NCBI GenBank assembly: GCA_902578305.1
Contig: CACHCK010000006.1
Location: 1-60,820 of the forward strand
Length of the DNA stretch: 60,820 nucleotides
Direction of reading: 5' to 3'
DNA from: an uncultured Pelagibacteraceae bacterium
GTDB taxonomy: Bacteria > Pseudomonadota > Alphaproteobacteria > Pelagibacterales > AG-422-B15
In this document: one piece after another, positions 1-8,790 of the stretch
Layout of the letters: each line of letters starts with the position of its first letter
Numbering within the stretch: position 1 is the first letter of the stretch
Position numbers and translations under genes: made by a program
The notes under the pieces: model-generated
What the model was told of the DNA's origin: nothing
The model's input: only the letters and a program-made list of their open reading frames with translations
Database searches by the model: none

Positions 1-669
1 AAAATATGTTATCATCCAAAAACAATCGGTTTTTTAGTTGGTGAATTAATTAAACGGGTGACCAATAAATCAGTCGGTAAGAACTTAGAAGAGTTACTGA
101 ATAGTCCTCTTGAAACTAAATGTTTTATAGGTACACCTTCAGCATATCATGATAATATTGCTGAACTAATTAGTTCTGAAAGCCTAAGAAAAGCTTTCAG
201 TGATCCGACAAATGTAGATGAGTATCTAATTACTGCGTTTCTTAATCCTGCAAACAGAACAAAAACAGCAAATACAGCTGAATGGCGACTTGCAGAAATT
301 CCAGCTATGAACTGTCACTCTAATTCAAGATCACTTGCAAAAATTTATGATTTTTTCTTATCACATTTATCAAATAAATTTATTTCATCAAATACCTTTG
401 AAACCCTTACTACAGTTGCTGTAAGTGGAGACGATCATGTAATGAAGTCACCTATGCAGTGGTCACATGCAGGTTATAGTGTCGGTGGTGGAAAATTATT
501 TGGTAAAAGCAGTAAATCATTTGGTCATACTGGATGGGGCGGTTCTATGGCATTTGGGGATCCTGAAAATGGAATTAGCTGCGCATACACAATGAATTTA
601 TTAACTGGATCCATGCTCGGTGATCAAAGAGCACTTAAATTAGTTGAAACAATATATGATGCCCTATGA
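1..669 (+). CDS. Beta-lactamase-fold serine hydrolase, C-terminal part (5' end outside window)
   Basis: The reading frame is open to the first base of the window and enters with YHPKTIGFLVGELIKR, the segment that in class C beta-lactamase/EstB-type hydrolases follows the catalytic Ser-x-x-Lys and contains the Tyr motif. The catalytic serine therefore lies upstream of the window. The third active-site box is visible as HTGWGGS near the C terminus (KTG/HTG box). The GTG at 58 is an internal codon, not the start. The next gene overlaps its stop by ATGA, so it is the head of, or an early gene in, the sugar operon 1-4279. Family members are esterases, amidases or D-aminopeptidases; in this context an esterase removing acyl groups from a glycoside is plausible but inferred. 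Confidence 0.85.
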   Translation, partial: KICYHPKTIGFLVGELIKRVTNKSVGKNLEELLNSPLETKCFIGTPSAYHDNIAELISSESLRKAFSDPTNVDEYLITAFLNPANRTKTANTAEWRLAEIPAMNCHSNSRSLAKIYDFFLSHLSNKFISSNTFETLTTVAVSGDDHVMKSPMQWSHAGYSVGGGKLFGKSSKSFGHTGWGGSMAFGDPENGISCAYTMNLLTGSMLGDQRALKLVETIYDAL

Positions 670-1997
670 AACTAAGTTTTAGATCAAAATTGTTTTACGG
701 TGGTGGTGATTTTGCCATTAATATAATGTGGCAACTGACTGTCTTCTACTTACTATTTTTTTATACAGATATTTTTGGATTATCGCCTGCAAACGCTGGC
801 TTAGTTTTCTTTTTAGCGAAAATCTGGGACGCATTTACTGACCCGATTATGGGGTATATTGCAGATAATACTTCGACCAGATGGGGGAAATTCAGACCTT
901 ATATTTTGTTTGGATCAGTACCTGCGCTAATAATGATTATTTTATGCTTTACCTCACCTGATTTGTCACAAACAGGTAAATTTTATTGGGCACTTTTTAC
1001 ATACATTACATTCACCACTTTATATACAATCATTGCTATTCCAGTTGGATCGCTCATTCCGGCGATGACTCAAGACAGAGATGAAAGAACATCGCTCGCA
1101 TCATTTAGATATTTAGGAGCCAGCTCTGGATCAATTGCTGTTGCAGTTCTAACATTGCCTCTGGTTGGCCTTTTTAGCTCACCACAGTTCGGATTTCCAA
1201 TTGTAGTGGGTTGTTTGGCAGTGCTTGGGGCTATTTTTGCATTTCTGTGTTTTTTTAATACTAAAGAAGTTTATTCAAAGCCATATGAAGAAACCATTGG
1301 TATTAAAAAAGTTACTAAAATGGTATTTAACAATTATCCATTACATTTCGTAATATTGGCACTTTTAACAACTTGGGTTGCAAATAATATCAAGCAACTA
1401 ACAGTTGTCTATTTTGTAAAATATAATCTTCAATTAGAGGCTTACTTTAGTCCAATTTTGCTTGGTGTGATTTTACAAATTATGTTTGGTGCATATTTAG
1501 TTAACTTAATAAAACATAGGTTTGAGAAAAAGACTTTATTCATGATTGGAACATTTCTTTACGTGATCACAGATTTAATAATCTATTATATTACTGGGTA
1601 TGAAAACTTTTGGTTATTAGCTTTTATTGCAACCTTTGGTTTCATTGGTTTCGGTATGGCAGGTGTCATGGCCTGGTCAATGATAGCTGATACAATCGAA
1701 TATGGTGAATGGAAATCTGGATTTCGTGCTGAAGGAGTCTTAAACGCAGCTCACGTATTTGTTTTTAAATTAAGTGTTGGTTTTAGTGCATGGCTTGCTG
1801 GAGTAATTCTTGAAAGCACAGACTATGTGGCAAATGCAATAGATCAAAGTCCAGAAACATTGAATGGTCTATTTATTATGGGATATATTTTTCCAGCTGT
1901 TGCTGGAACTATAGCAATAATAGTTACGTACTTTAATAAGTACGATAGTAACTTTTATGAAAGAATATTTTCTGAATTAAAACAGAGACAAAGTTAA
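666..1997 (+). CDS. GPH-family sugar:cation symporter (MelB-like)
   Basis: A 443-residue polytopic membrane protein with about 12 hydrophobic segments. The N-terminal pattern FYGGGDFAINIMWQLTVF, then DAFTDPIMGYIADNT and TRWGKFRPYILFG, is the signature of the glycoside-pentoside-hexuronide family, in which the Asp residues of the early helices bind the coupling cation. The start ATG overlaps the preceding stop (ATGA), and galactokinase follows three bases after the stop, so the four genes are probably one transcript. It likely imports an oligosaccharide or glycoside in symport with Na+ or H+. The substrate cannot be read from the sequence; the neighbouring galactokinase and beta-glycosidase point to a galactoside. 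Confidence 0.9.
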   Translation: MKLSFRSKLFYGGGDFAINIMWQLTVFYLLFFYTDIFGLSPANAGLVFFLAKIWDAFTDPIMGYIADNTSTRWGKFRPYILFGSVPALIMIILCFTSPDLSQTGKFYWALFTYITFTTLYTIIAIPVGSLIPAMTQDRDERTSLASFRYLGASSGSIAVAVLTLPLVGLFSSPQFGFPIVVGCLAVLGAIFAFLCFFNTKEVYSKPYEETIGIKKVTKMVFNNYPLHFVILALLTTWVANNIKQLTVVYFVKYNLQLEAYFSPILLGVILQIMFGAYLVNLIKHRFEKKTLFMIGTFLYVITDLIIYYITGYENFWLLAFIATFGFIGFGMAGVMAWSMIADTIEYGEWKSGFRAEGVLNAAHVFVFKLSVGFSAWLAGVILESTDYVANAIDQSPETLNGLFIMGYIFPAVAGTIAIIVTYFNKYDSNFYERIFSELKQRQS

Positions 1998-2000
1998 GTT

Positions 2001-3032
2001 ATGAACACAGTCTCGATTGGTGAAGGCTTTGGCAGAGTTAACCTCATTGGGGAGCATTTAGACTATAATGGTGGACATGTTTTACCGTTACAAATTAAGA
2101 ACTCAATTATCTGTGAGATCGTTGAAAATAAAAATAGTGAGTCTATTTCGATAGTTTCAGATAAATATGAGGACTCATTGATTATTAAGAAACTTGAAAA
2201 AAGAAATAATTGGGCAGATTTCGTTATTGGATCATGTCTTTATTTTGAGAAGAAATTTTCAATTAAGATTAACAATATCTCAATTTATATCAAAAGCAGT
2301 CTTCCACTGGGGGTCGGCCTCTCTTCCTCTGCTGCAATCACCGTTAGCACTTTAAAATCGCTAAGTTGCTATTTTCAAAAAAATTTAGCAGATGAAGATT
2401 TAATTAATTTAGCATTTGAGGTTGAAAATGATTTTGTTGGTGTAGGCGGTGGAGTTATGGATCAATTTGTATCGGTCTTAGGAAATCGTTATGAAGCTCT
2501 TTTTCTTGATACCTTTAATAAAAATTATGAATTGATACCAATTTTTCAAGATTATCTATTTCTAATAATTGATAGCAACACTCAAAGGATTTTATCAGAA
2601 AGTGAGTTTAACAAAAAAAAAGAATTATGTCTCAGTGCTGCAAAAAAAATGAAAATTCAAAACCTCTGTGCAAAAACAAAAATTGATGAAAATGATATTC
2701 AATTACTTTCAGACGAAGAGCTTAATGTTAGTAAACATGTAATTGAGGAAAATTTGAGAGTTGTAAAAGCAGCTCAATATTTAAAAGATAATAAAGCTGA
2801 AGAATTTGGAAAATTAATGACAGAAAGTCATATTTCTTTATCACGACACTATAGAGTTTCAACTGATAATTTAAATAAGTTGGTTGATCTATCTAATTCC
2901 TTTGGTGCTTTAGGATCTAAACTAACTGGAGCTGGTTTTGGTGGGGCAATCGTAACTTTAGTAAAAAAAGAGCTGGTTGAAGAACTTAAAAAGTATATTC
3001 TTGATGGGTATCCAAATGTTAAATTTATATAA
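2001..3032 (+). CDS. galK: Galactokinase (GHMP kinase)
   Basis: Phosphorylates galactose to galactose-1-phosphate with ATP in the cytoplasm. All family marks are present: the galactokinase signature GRVNLIGEHLDYNGG at residues 11-25, the GHMP ATP-binding loop LPLGVGLSSSAA at about 101-112, the catalytic-Asp region GGGVMDQFVS near 150, and the C-terminal motif SKLTGAGFGG near 306-315. At 343 residues it is somewhat shorter than the usual 380-390. It sits between the GPH transporter and the GH1 glycosidase. No galT or galE lies in the window, so the rest of the Leloir route must be encoded elsewhere. A related sugar kinase specificity (for example GalNAc) is possible but less likely. Confidence 0.9.
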   Translation: MNTVSIGEGFGRVNLIGEHLDYNGGHVLPLQIKNSIICEIVENKNSESISIVSDKYEDSLIIKKLEKRNNWADFVIGSCLYFEKKFSIKINNISIYIKSSLPLGVGLSSSAAITVSTLKSLSCYFQKNLADEDLINLAFEVENDFVGVGGGVMDQFVSVLGNRYEALFLDTFNKNYELIPIFQDYLFLIIDSNTQRILSESEFNKKKELCLSAAKKMKIQNLCAKTKIDENDIQLLSDEELNVSKHVIEENLRVVKAAQYLKDNKAEEFGKLMTESHISLSRHYRVSTDNLNKLVDLSNSFGALGSKLTGAGFGGAIVTLVKKELVEELKKYILDGYPNVKFI

Positions 3033-3034
3033 TT

Positions 3035-4279
3035 ATGAAACTTAATTTACCAAAAGACTTTATATGGGGTACAGCGACTGCTGCTCATCAAGTAGAAGGA
3101 AATAATACAAACTCAGATTTTTGGCTGCTTGAAAATACAAAAAATACCACATTTGCTGAACCGTCAGGAATTGCTTGTGATCAATTGAATAGATATGAGG
3201 AAGATATTAAGCTTATGTCATCTCACGCAATACAGTCCTATAGACTATCTATTGAATGGGCTCGTATCGAAGAGTCCGAGGGAGAATTTTCAAAAGAGGC
3301 GATTGATCATTACAAAAAAGTTTTAGATTGTTGTCATGAAAATAATCTTCAAACGTGCGTCACATTCCAACACTTCACTTCCCCACTTTGGTTTACAGCT
3401 AAAGGAGGTTGGGAAAAAAAGGAAAACGCAGATTTATATGTTAAATATGCTGAATTTGTAACAAAAGAACTGGGTGACCGTATAGATACGGTTTGTACAA
3501 TAAATGAGGCAAATCTAACTGCATGTTTTGCACATACATTTCCTAGCTACCCTGAACAAGGTATGAAAACTATCATGCCATTTGTTGAAGATGCAGCTAA
3601 ATCATGCGGATCAACTTTAGATAATTTTGGCCCATTTCTATTTGGCCATCCCTATAAAATACGTGACTGTATGATGGCGGCGCATGTAAAAGCTTTTACA
3701 GTTATCAAAGGTCTACTTACAAAAAACCAGCCTGTTGGTATTACACTTTCAATTATGGATTACCAAGCAGCAAAAGGAGGCGAACAATCACGTGATATTG
3801 CTCACGCTGAAACTGTTGATGTGTGCTTGGATCAAACTAAAGATGATGATTTCATTGGCATTCAAACGTATACACGTCACACTTATGGACCTGAAGGAAT
3901 TATGAAGCCTAACGTGAATGATGAAAATATGCTTGTTATGGGATATGAATATTATCCTGAGTCATTAGAAAATGTATTGAGGTATGTTGCCCCAAAAATA
4001 AACTGCCCGATGATTGTAACCGAAAATGGGATTGGCACAGATGATGATAATCAAAGAATAAAATACATCACTACAGCATTAAAAGGACTACAAAGCTGTT
4101 TAGATGACGGTTTAGATATACGAGGTTATTACTATTGGTCATTTCTTGATAACTTTGAATGGATATATGGCTACAAGCCGCGTTTTGGTTTAATCGAGGT
4201 GAATAGAGATACTTTAGAAAGAAAAAGCAAAGAAAGCCTAAAATTTTACGAGCAAGTTATAAGAAACTCTCAATCCTAA
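3035..4279 (+). CDS. Glycoside hydrolase family 1 beta-glycosidase
   Basis: Hydrolyses beta-glucosides or beta-galactosides with retention of configuration. The N-terminal GH1 signature FIWGTATAAHQVEG is at about residues 10-22. The acid/base Glu is in TINEAN (about E158; the usual motif is NEP, so the Pro is replaced by Ala). The nucleophile is in IVTENGIG (about E330). The aglycone/sugar-binding WSFLDNFEW stretch is near 368-376. No signal peptide is present, so it acts in the cytoplasm on imported substrate. At 414 residues it is slightly short for GH1. Following galactokinase by two bases, it probably releases the galactose that GalK phosphorylates. Confidence 0.92.
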   Translation: MKLNLPKDFIWGTATAAHQVEGNNTNSDFWLLENTKNTTFAEPSGIACDQLNRYEEDIKLMSSHAIQSYRLSIEWARIEESEGEFSKEAIDHYKKVLDCCHENNLQTCVTFQHFTSPLWFTAKGGWEKKENADLYVKYAEFVTKELGDRIDTVCTINEANLTACFAHTFPSYPEQGMKTIMPFVEDAAKSCGSTLDNFGPFLFGHPYKIRDCMMAAHVKAFTVIKGLLTKNQPVGITLSIMDYQAAKGGEQSRDIAHAETVDVCLDQTKDDDFIGIQTYTRHTYGPEGIMKPNVNDENMLVMGYEYYPESLENVLRYVAPKINCPMIVTENGIGTDDDNQRIKYITTALKGLQSCLDDGLDIRGYYYWSFLDNFEWIYGYKPRFGLIEVNRDTLERKSKESLKFYEQVIRNSQS

Positions 4280-4710
4280 ATTTCGTTACTTTCTGCCTGA
4301 GTAAGAAAACATCCATTAATCAGCCATTCACCATCTTCTTGTTGCTGCATTGAGTAAATTGCAGTTACGAATTCACCTTCAGGATCAACTAAATATACTT
4401 CTAGGGAAGGCACTCCATCTTTAAGTGATATCTTGCCAAAGTTAACACTTTTGGGACGATAAACGGCCTGATACTGACCTACAACCATTTCACCAAATAC
4501 TTTTGAACTTGGAAATATTTTCTTGATAATCGGTGATGCGAAAGAATATGCTTTCTCAAAATCATCATCTTGAAATGCCTGCAGCTGCTGACTTACTACA
4601 GAAATAATCTCTTGTTCATCTTCATCAGTAAGTGAAAACGCAGATGTGCTTATTAAAAGAACAATCAAAAATGGAAGTATTAATCCTTTGACAATCTTAA
4701 TCGTCAACAT
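4276..4710 (-). CDS. DUF4864-like exported protein
   Basis: About 144 residues from the ATG at 4710; a TTG two codons further upstream (4716) would also be in frame. The N terminus has a hydrophobic signal-peptide-like segment ending near STSAFS. The rest (EQEIISVVSQQLQAFQDDDF, SFASPIIKKIF, then an antiparallel-strand pattern ending in DGEWLINGCFL) matches my memory of DUF4864, a small SnoaL/NTF2-like periplasmic family common in alphaproteobacteria. Function unknown. It starts inside the last codons of the PsiE-like gene, so the two are co-transcribed. Its stop overlaps the GH1 stop tail-to-tail by four bases (CTAA). Confidence 0.75.
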   Translation of the reverse strand: MLTIKIVKGLILPFLIVLLISTSAFSLTDEDEQEIISVVSQQLQAFQDDDFEKAYSFASPIIKKIFPSSKVFGEMVVGQYQAVYRPKSVNFGKISLKDGVPSLEVYLVDPEGEFVTAIYSMQQQEDGEWLINGCFLTQAESNEI

Positions 4711-5068
4711 CAGCAAATATTTTAAGCTTTCTCGCTTTTAATATAAGAACAGCTATAGCAATCAATAAAATAGCACCTCCCTCGTATAGCAGCATGCTTG
4801 GATTCATAGTCTTGCCCTGTAAGATTATTAAACGTGCAACAGCAGTAATAGCGATAAACAGCGGTATACTGATTCTGATTCTATTTAGTGTCCAATATTC
4901 TCTAATCATCTGTATAACTTCGAGATAAATAAATAACAAAAGTAGATCAGCAAGTTCAACGAGATTTTTTTCATACATTGCATATATTTCATAGCCAATA
5001 GCTATTACTGTAGCAAAGATAATTATTACCAGAGCTATTTTTTCAATGTATTTAATTGTATCTATCAT
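4697..5068 (-). CDS. psiE: PsiE-like membrane protein
   Basis: 123 residues with four predicted transmembrane segments (about 10-30, 38-55, 66-85 and 95-112). The pattern LADLLLLFIYLEVIQMIREY followed by RLIILQG matches the phosphate-starvation-inducible PsiE family; the molecular function of that family is not established. The start codon overlaps the thiolase stop (ATGA on the minus strand), and its 3' end overlaps the DUF4864 gene, so it is the middle gene of a three-gene minus-strand unit. No Pho-box-like sequence can be assigned because it has no promoter region of its own. Confidence 0.75.
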   Translation of the reverse strand: MIDTIKYIEKIALVIIIFATVIAIGYEIYAMYEKNLVELADLLLLFIYLEVIQMIREYWTLNRIRISIPLFIAITAVARLIILQGKTMNPSMLLYEGGAILLIAIAVLILKARKLKIFADVDD

Positions 5069-6246
5069 AAAATCTCAAAAAGACCTGCTGCTCCCATTCC
5101 GCCACCAACGCACATTGTTACAACACCGTATTTAGCGTTTCGTCTCTTACCCTCTATTAAAATATGTCCAGTCATTCTAGAGCCAGTCATACCATATGGG
5201 TGTCCAATAGAAATTGATCCTCCGTTTACATTTAATTTCTCATTATCAATTCCTAGCTTGTCTCTACAGTATAAAACTTGAACTGCAAATGCTTCGTTCA
5301 GTTCCCATATATCGATATCATCAACCTTTAAGCCATGTTGCTCTAGGAGTTTTGGGACAGCAAATACTGGTCCTATACCCATCTCATCGGGCTCACAAGC
5401 TGCAACAGAAAGTCCTCTAAAAATTCCCATTGGCTCAATATTTCTTTTTTCTACTTCTTTAAGATCCATTAATAAGCATGATGATGCTCCATCTGACAGC
5501 TGACTAGCATTACCCGCAGTAATATATTTATCAGGTCCCATAACTGGCATTAAACCAGCAAGGCTCTCAAGTGTAGTTTGTGGTCGATTACACTCATCTT
5601 TATCAACTGTTACTTCTTGTTCTGTAACTTCCTTTGTTTCTTTGTTCATTACATCCATTTTTGTCGTTAGAGGAACAATCTCGTCTTTAAATTTTCCTGC
5701 CGTTTGAGCTGCAGCTGTTCGCTGTTGACTCTGTAGAGAATATTCATCTTGGTATTCTCTGCTTACTTTGTATCGATCTGCTACAACATCTGCAGTATTA
5801 ATCATAGGCATCCATAATGCAGGACAAATTTTTTGAAGTTCAGGCTCAATAAGGTGTTTCATGTTCATGTTCTGCTGTGTCATGGAGATTGACTCTACTC
5901 CCCCACCTATAGCTACTTTAATTCCATCAACAATAATTCTTTGAGCAGCTACCGCTATTGATTGTAAACCTGATGAACAAAAACGATTTATAGTAGTGCC
6001 AGGAACAGTTACAGGGCATCCTCCTGCAATTGCAACATTTCTTCCAATATTATGACCCGTTGCTCCCTCTGGTTGTCCGCATCCAAAAATTACATCTTCT
6101 ACTTCACCAGCTTCAACTCCTGCTCTTTCAATAGCATGTTTAACAGTATGGCCACCCATTGTAATGCCGTGAGTTTTGTTAAATCCACCTCTCATAGCTT
6201 TTGCTAATCCAGTTCTTGCAGTTGAAATTATTGCAGCTTCTCTCAT
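5065..6246 (-). CDS. Acetyl-CoA C-acyltransferase (thiolase)
   Basis: 393 residues, normal length for type I/II thiolases. The nucleophilic Cys is in NRFCSSGLQ (C90), the catalytic His in SIGHPYGMTGSR (H349) and the second Cys in CVGGGMGAAG (C379). It cleaves 3-ketoacyl-CoA with CoA or, in reverse, condenses acetyl-CoA. Residues around 190-240 carry the usual loop domain. Presence in a window with several beta-oxidation enzymes suggests a degradative role, but biosynthetic acetoacetyl-CoA formation cannot be excluded. It is the first gene of the minus-strand unit with PsiE and DUF4864, separated from the divergent thioesterase gene by about 190 bp of very AT-rich sequence that should hold both promoters. 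Confidence 0.92.
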   Translation of the reverse strand: MREAAIISTARTGLAKAMRGGFNKTHGITMGGHTVKHAIERAGVEAGEVEDVIFGCGQPEGATGHNIGRNVAIAGGCPVTVPGTTINRFCSSGLQSIAVAAQRIIVDGIKVAIGGGVESISMTQQNMNMKHLIEPELQKICPALWMPMINTADVVADRYKVSREYQDEYSLQSQQRTAAAQTAGKFKDEIVPLTTKMDVMNKETKEVTEQEVTVDKDECNRPQTTLESLAGLMPVMGPDKYITAGNASQLSDGASSCLLMDLKEVEKRNIEPMGIFRGLSVAACEPDEMGIGPVFAVPKLLEQHGLKVDDIDIWELNEAFAVQVLYCRDKLGIDNEKLNVNGGSISIGHPYGMTGSRMTGHILIEGKRRNAKYGVVTMCVGGGMGAAGLFEIL

Positions 6247-6436
6247 ACTATATTGCCCTTATAAATATTTAGAAAACCGTAAGATAGACTTTTTATATAA
6301 AAAAAAAAGTTTAATTTTATTTAAAAAAATACATCAAAAATACCCTCAATTTTGGCAAATATTTTTCTTTATTCTGCTTGACCATATCCGAATTGAAGTC
6401 TAGAAAGTCGCATTCTTTGAATCAGGGAGATTCTCT

Positions 6437-6874
6437 ATGGTCATGTTAAAGACAGAAGTATCAGTACCAAGCTGGGTACCAGAAGGATACAAAAAACTTG
6501 GATGGCATGCTGGCTTTGATGTATTAATTGGACCAATGTATTTTAAGCGAGAAGAGAATAACCAATATAAATTCATTACTAAAATTTTGGATAAGCATCT
6601 CAATGCTCATGGTATTGCACATGGTGGCTACTCCATGTCATTAGCAGATATTTTCTTAGGATCTATGGTATTTGCTGCATGTGAAAAAAAACCTTGCAGT
6701 ACTATTTCACTAAATTGCAACTTTGTAAGTCCCGGTCTTCAGGATGATATTGTAGAATGCGATGCTAAGGTTACAAGAACTACGAAATCACTCGTCTTTA
6801 TTGAGGGTAATTTGATCTCACAAGATAAAATTATTTTATCTGCCTCAGGTATTTGGAAAATATTGAATCAATAA
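6437..6874 (+). CDS. PaaI-type hotdog-fold thioesterase
   Basis: 145 residues; single hotdog domain. The segment LNAHGIAHGGYSMSLADI (about 54-71) holds the Asn/His-Gly-Gly/Asp arrangement of the PaaI/YigI thioesterase family, followed by the ISLNCNFVSP strand and a C-terminal SGIWKIL strand. It probably hydrolyses acyl- or aryl-CoA thioesters in the cytoplasm. Start chosen at the ATG of MVMLKTEV; the next in-frame ATG two codons on (6443) is nearly equivalent. A GGGAGATT stretch lies 5-12 bases upstream and could serve as the ribosome binding site. It converges on the Nudix gene with a 7-bp overlap. Confidence 0.8.
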   Translation: MVMLKTEVSVPSWVPEGYKKLGWHAGFDVLIGPMYFKREENNQYKFITKILDKHLNAHGIAHGGYSMSLADIFLGSMVFAACEKKPCSTISLNCNFVSPGLQDDIVECDAKVTRTTKSLVFIEGNLISQDKIILSASGIWKILNQ

Positions 6875-7401
6875 TAATTCATAAATCGGTCAAGGCTGAT
6901 ATAAGTTTTCATATCATTAATCTTATTTGTTTTAAGTAGCCTTCTTACTTCTTGGACTGAATATATTTTTGTCTCTAGAACCTCATCTTCGTCAAAATTT
7001 GTCTCACTCTTCTTATAGCAATGAGTTAGATAGCAGTGCACTATGCAAGTGTTATATGCTGGGGTTGAAAAGTATTTGCCTATCATTTTCCAATTTTTTC
7101 CATGATAACCAGTTTCTTCAATTAATTCTCTTTTGGCGCAACTTAATGGCTTTTCTCCTGGGTCAATAGTTCCTGCTGGGACTTCAAGCATAATTTGATC
7201 TGATCCGTATCGATATTGTTTGAGCAAAACTATAAATTTCTTATCAATTATTGGAACAATACAAGTTATGCCATTGTGTACAATAAGATCCCTAATAGTT
7301 TTATTTCCATTTACCCATTTAACTTCATCAAAATGTAAATCAAAAACATTCGCTTTAATTCTTTTCTTGGTTTTAATAAATTTTGCTTTTCTTAGAGTCA
7401 T
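6868..7401 (-). CDS. Nudix hydrolase, ADP-ribose pyrophosphatase-like
   Basis: 177 residues. The Nudix box is intact: G-T-I-D-P-G-E then seven residues and RELIEETGY (about residues 97-120), which coordinates the catalytic Mg2+. The preceding VLLKQYRYGSDQIMLEVPAG is typical of the NudF/ADP-ribose pyrophosphatase subgroup. It probably hydrolyses ADP-ribose or a nucleoside diphosphate sugar to AMP or NMP plus sugar phosphate. It overlaps the upstream ProX-like gene by four bases and lies in a minus-strand run with the nucleotidyltransferase gene; a link to sugar nucleotide turnover is possible but not shown. Confidence 0.85.
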   Translation of the reverse strand: MTLRKAKFIKTKKRIKANVFDLHFDEVKWVNGNKTIRDLIVHNGITCIVPIIDKKFIVLLKQYRYGSDQIMLEVPAGTIDPGEKPLSCAKRELIEETGYHGKNWKMIGKYFSTPAYNTCIVHCYLTHCYKKSETNFDEDEVLETKIYSVQEVRRLLKTNKINDMKTYISLDRFMNYY

Positions 7402-7898
7402 TTTTGAAAATCTCTCATATTAATAAATTCGACTTTTGAATGATGCTCTTCAATCAGATTTATCAGGTCATTTGGAGCTATTGACACTGTTGACGTGTTG
7501 ATTAAAGGATGGAAATTCACAATTTCATATTCCATAAACTCTTGATCAAAGAAAAATTTAACTTTTTTTTCTTTATCGTTCAATAATCCAAATGGAGATA
7601 CTGATCCGGGTTTGATACCTAGAATATTCATTAAATAATCTTCATTTGCAAAAGACAATTTTTTGGAGTTTAAAGGTACTGATGCTTTTTTTAAATCAGC
7701 AATAATATCCTCAATAAAACTTACTAAAAAAAAATTATTTTTTTTATCTTTCAAAAAAAGATTCTTTGAATGCGCTCCTTCGATTGAACCTCGAAGATTT
7801 TTAGAGTCTTCGACTGTAAACAGCGGTTTATGTTCAGTAATCTTATAACTAATAGACTCTGAGTCTAATAAATTAATTAATGAAATTTTATCAAACAT
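7398..7898 (-). CDS. YbaK/ProX-family aminoacyl-tRNA deacylase
   Basis: 166 residues matching the YbaK/EbsC editing-domain family. SKNLFLKDKKNNFFLVSF (about 44-61) carries the conserved Lys of the deacylation site, and GIKPGSVSPFGLLND (about 94-108) is the characteristic G-x-x-x-G-S/x-S-P-F-G loop of the ProXp-ala (PrdX) subgroup, which hydrolyses Ala-tRNA(Pro) made in error by ProRS. It acts freely in the cytoplasm. The gene overlaps its upstream neighbour by one base and its downstream neighbour by four, so it is in the middle of a translationally coupled minus-strand run. Confidence 0.85.
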   Translation of the reverse strand: MFDKISLINLLDSESISYKITEHKPLFTVEDSKNLRGSIEGAHSKNLFLKDKKNNFFLVSFIEDIIADLKKASVPLNSKKLSFANEDYLMNILGIKPGSVSPFGLLNDKEKKVKFFFDQEFMEYEIVNFHPLINTSTVSIAPNDLINLIEEHHSKVEFINMRDFQK

Positions 7899-8767
7899 TA
7901 AACAAGAGAACTTAATTTCTCTTTATATTTTGAGTTGGGCATTTGATCAATTAGAGTTCTAAGTTGTTTCTTTGTAATCCATCCATTTAAATATGAATCC
8001 ATTTCAATAGACCCAAATAGCTTTTTTCCCTTTTTTTGATATTTGTGAATATAGTTTGAGGCTTCAAGCATTTCTTCTGCATCACCAGTATCAAACCACT
8101 GAACATCATTTTTTAATGCAAAAACTTTTAAGAGACTCTTTCTAAGATAAGATTGATGCACATCAACTATTTCTAATTCTTTTCTTTTAGAGGGCTTTAA
8201 ATTCTTAACAATTGATATGGAGCGTTTATCGTAAAAATAAAGACCAGGTATTGTAAGATTACTCTTCGGTTTTTTTGGTTTCTCAATAATTGATTTTATA
8301 TTTTTTCCTCTATCGTATTCAATAACTGCTGATTTGTGTGGATATTTTGTTTTTACAGCTAAGACAGCAGCTCCATCCTTGAGCGACTGAACTTTTTTTA
8401 AAGTTGATGTGAAGCTCTTACCAACAAATAAATTATCAGCTAAGGCTAAAACAAATGGTTTTTTATTAATAAATTTTTTGGCAATATTAACTGCATCAGG
8501 AATTCCAACTTGTTTTTTTTGAAATGTGTAACTGAATTTCATGCCAAGCTGTTTTCCCGAGCCAAATAGTTTTCTAAATTCTGGTATATCTTTCTTTTGA
8601 GATATAAAAAGCACCTCGCGAACACCAGCCTTAATTAAGTTTGATAACGCGTAATAAAGTAAAGGTTTATCATATAAAGGCAGAAGAGGCTTCACTGTTA
8701 CTTTTGTTGCAGGCGAAAGTCGAGTTCCCTTGCCGGCAGCGAGAATAATGCCTTTTTTAAATCTCAT
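7898..8767 (-). CDS. Sugar-phosphate nucleotidyltransferase, RmlA-like
   Basis: 289 residues, the length of glucose-1-phosphate thymidylyltransferase. The nucleotide-binding motif GIILAAGKGTRLSPATKV is at residues 6-23, followed by KPLLPLYDKPLLYYAL. The region LALADNLFVG (about 109-118) is the Asp/Asn pair of the catalytic site, and VQWFDTGDAEEMLEASN is the C-terminal active-site strand. RmlA makes dTDP-glucose from dTTP and glucose-1-phosphate. The usual LGDN is LADN here, and no rmlB, rmlC or rmlD lies nearby, so another NTP or sugar specificity is possible. Confidence 0.8.
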   Translation of the reverse strand: MRFKKGIILAAGKGTRLSPATKVTVKPLLPLYDKPLLYYALSNLIKAGVREVLFISQKKDIPEFRKLFGSGKQLGMKFSYTFQKKQVGIPDAVNIAKKFINKKPFVLALADNLFVGKSFTSTLKKVQSLKDGAAVLAVKTKYPHKSAVIEYDRGKNIKSIIEKPKKPKSNLTIPGLYFYDKRSISIVKNLKPSKRKELEIVDVHQSYLRKSLLKVFALKNDVQWFDTGDAEEMLEASNYIHKYQKKGKKLFGSIEMDSYLNGWITKKQLRTLIDQMPNSKYKEKLSSLV

Positions 8768-8790
8768 TAAAATTTAATTTGTTAAAAATA

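Noticed and set aside
5214-5420. Plus-strand frame inside the thiolase gene
   Set aside because: Shadow of a strongly supported thiolase; no recognisable composition or ribosome site. The same applies to similar frames inside other genes (for example 10438-10887, 24403-24783, 27913-28254).
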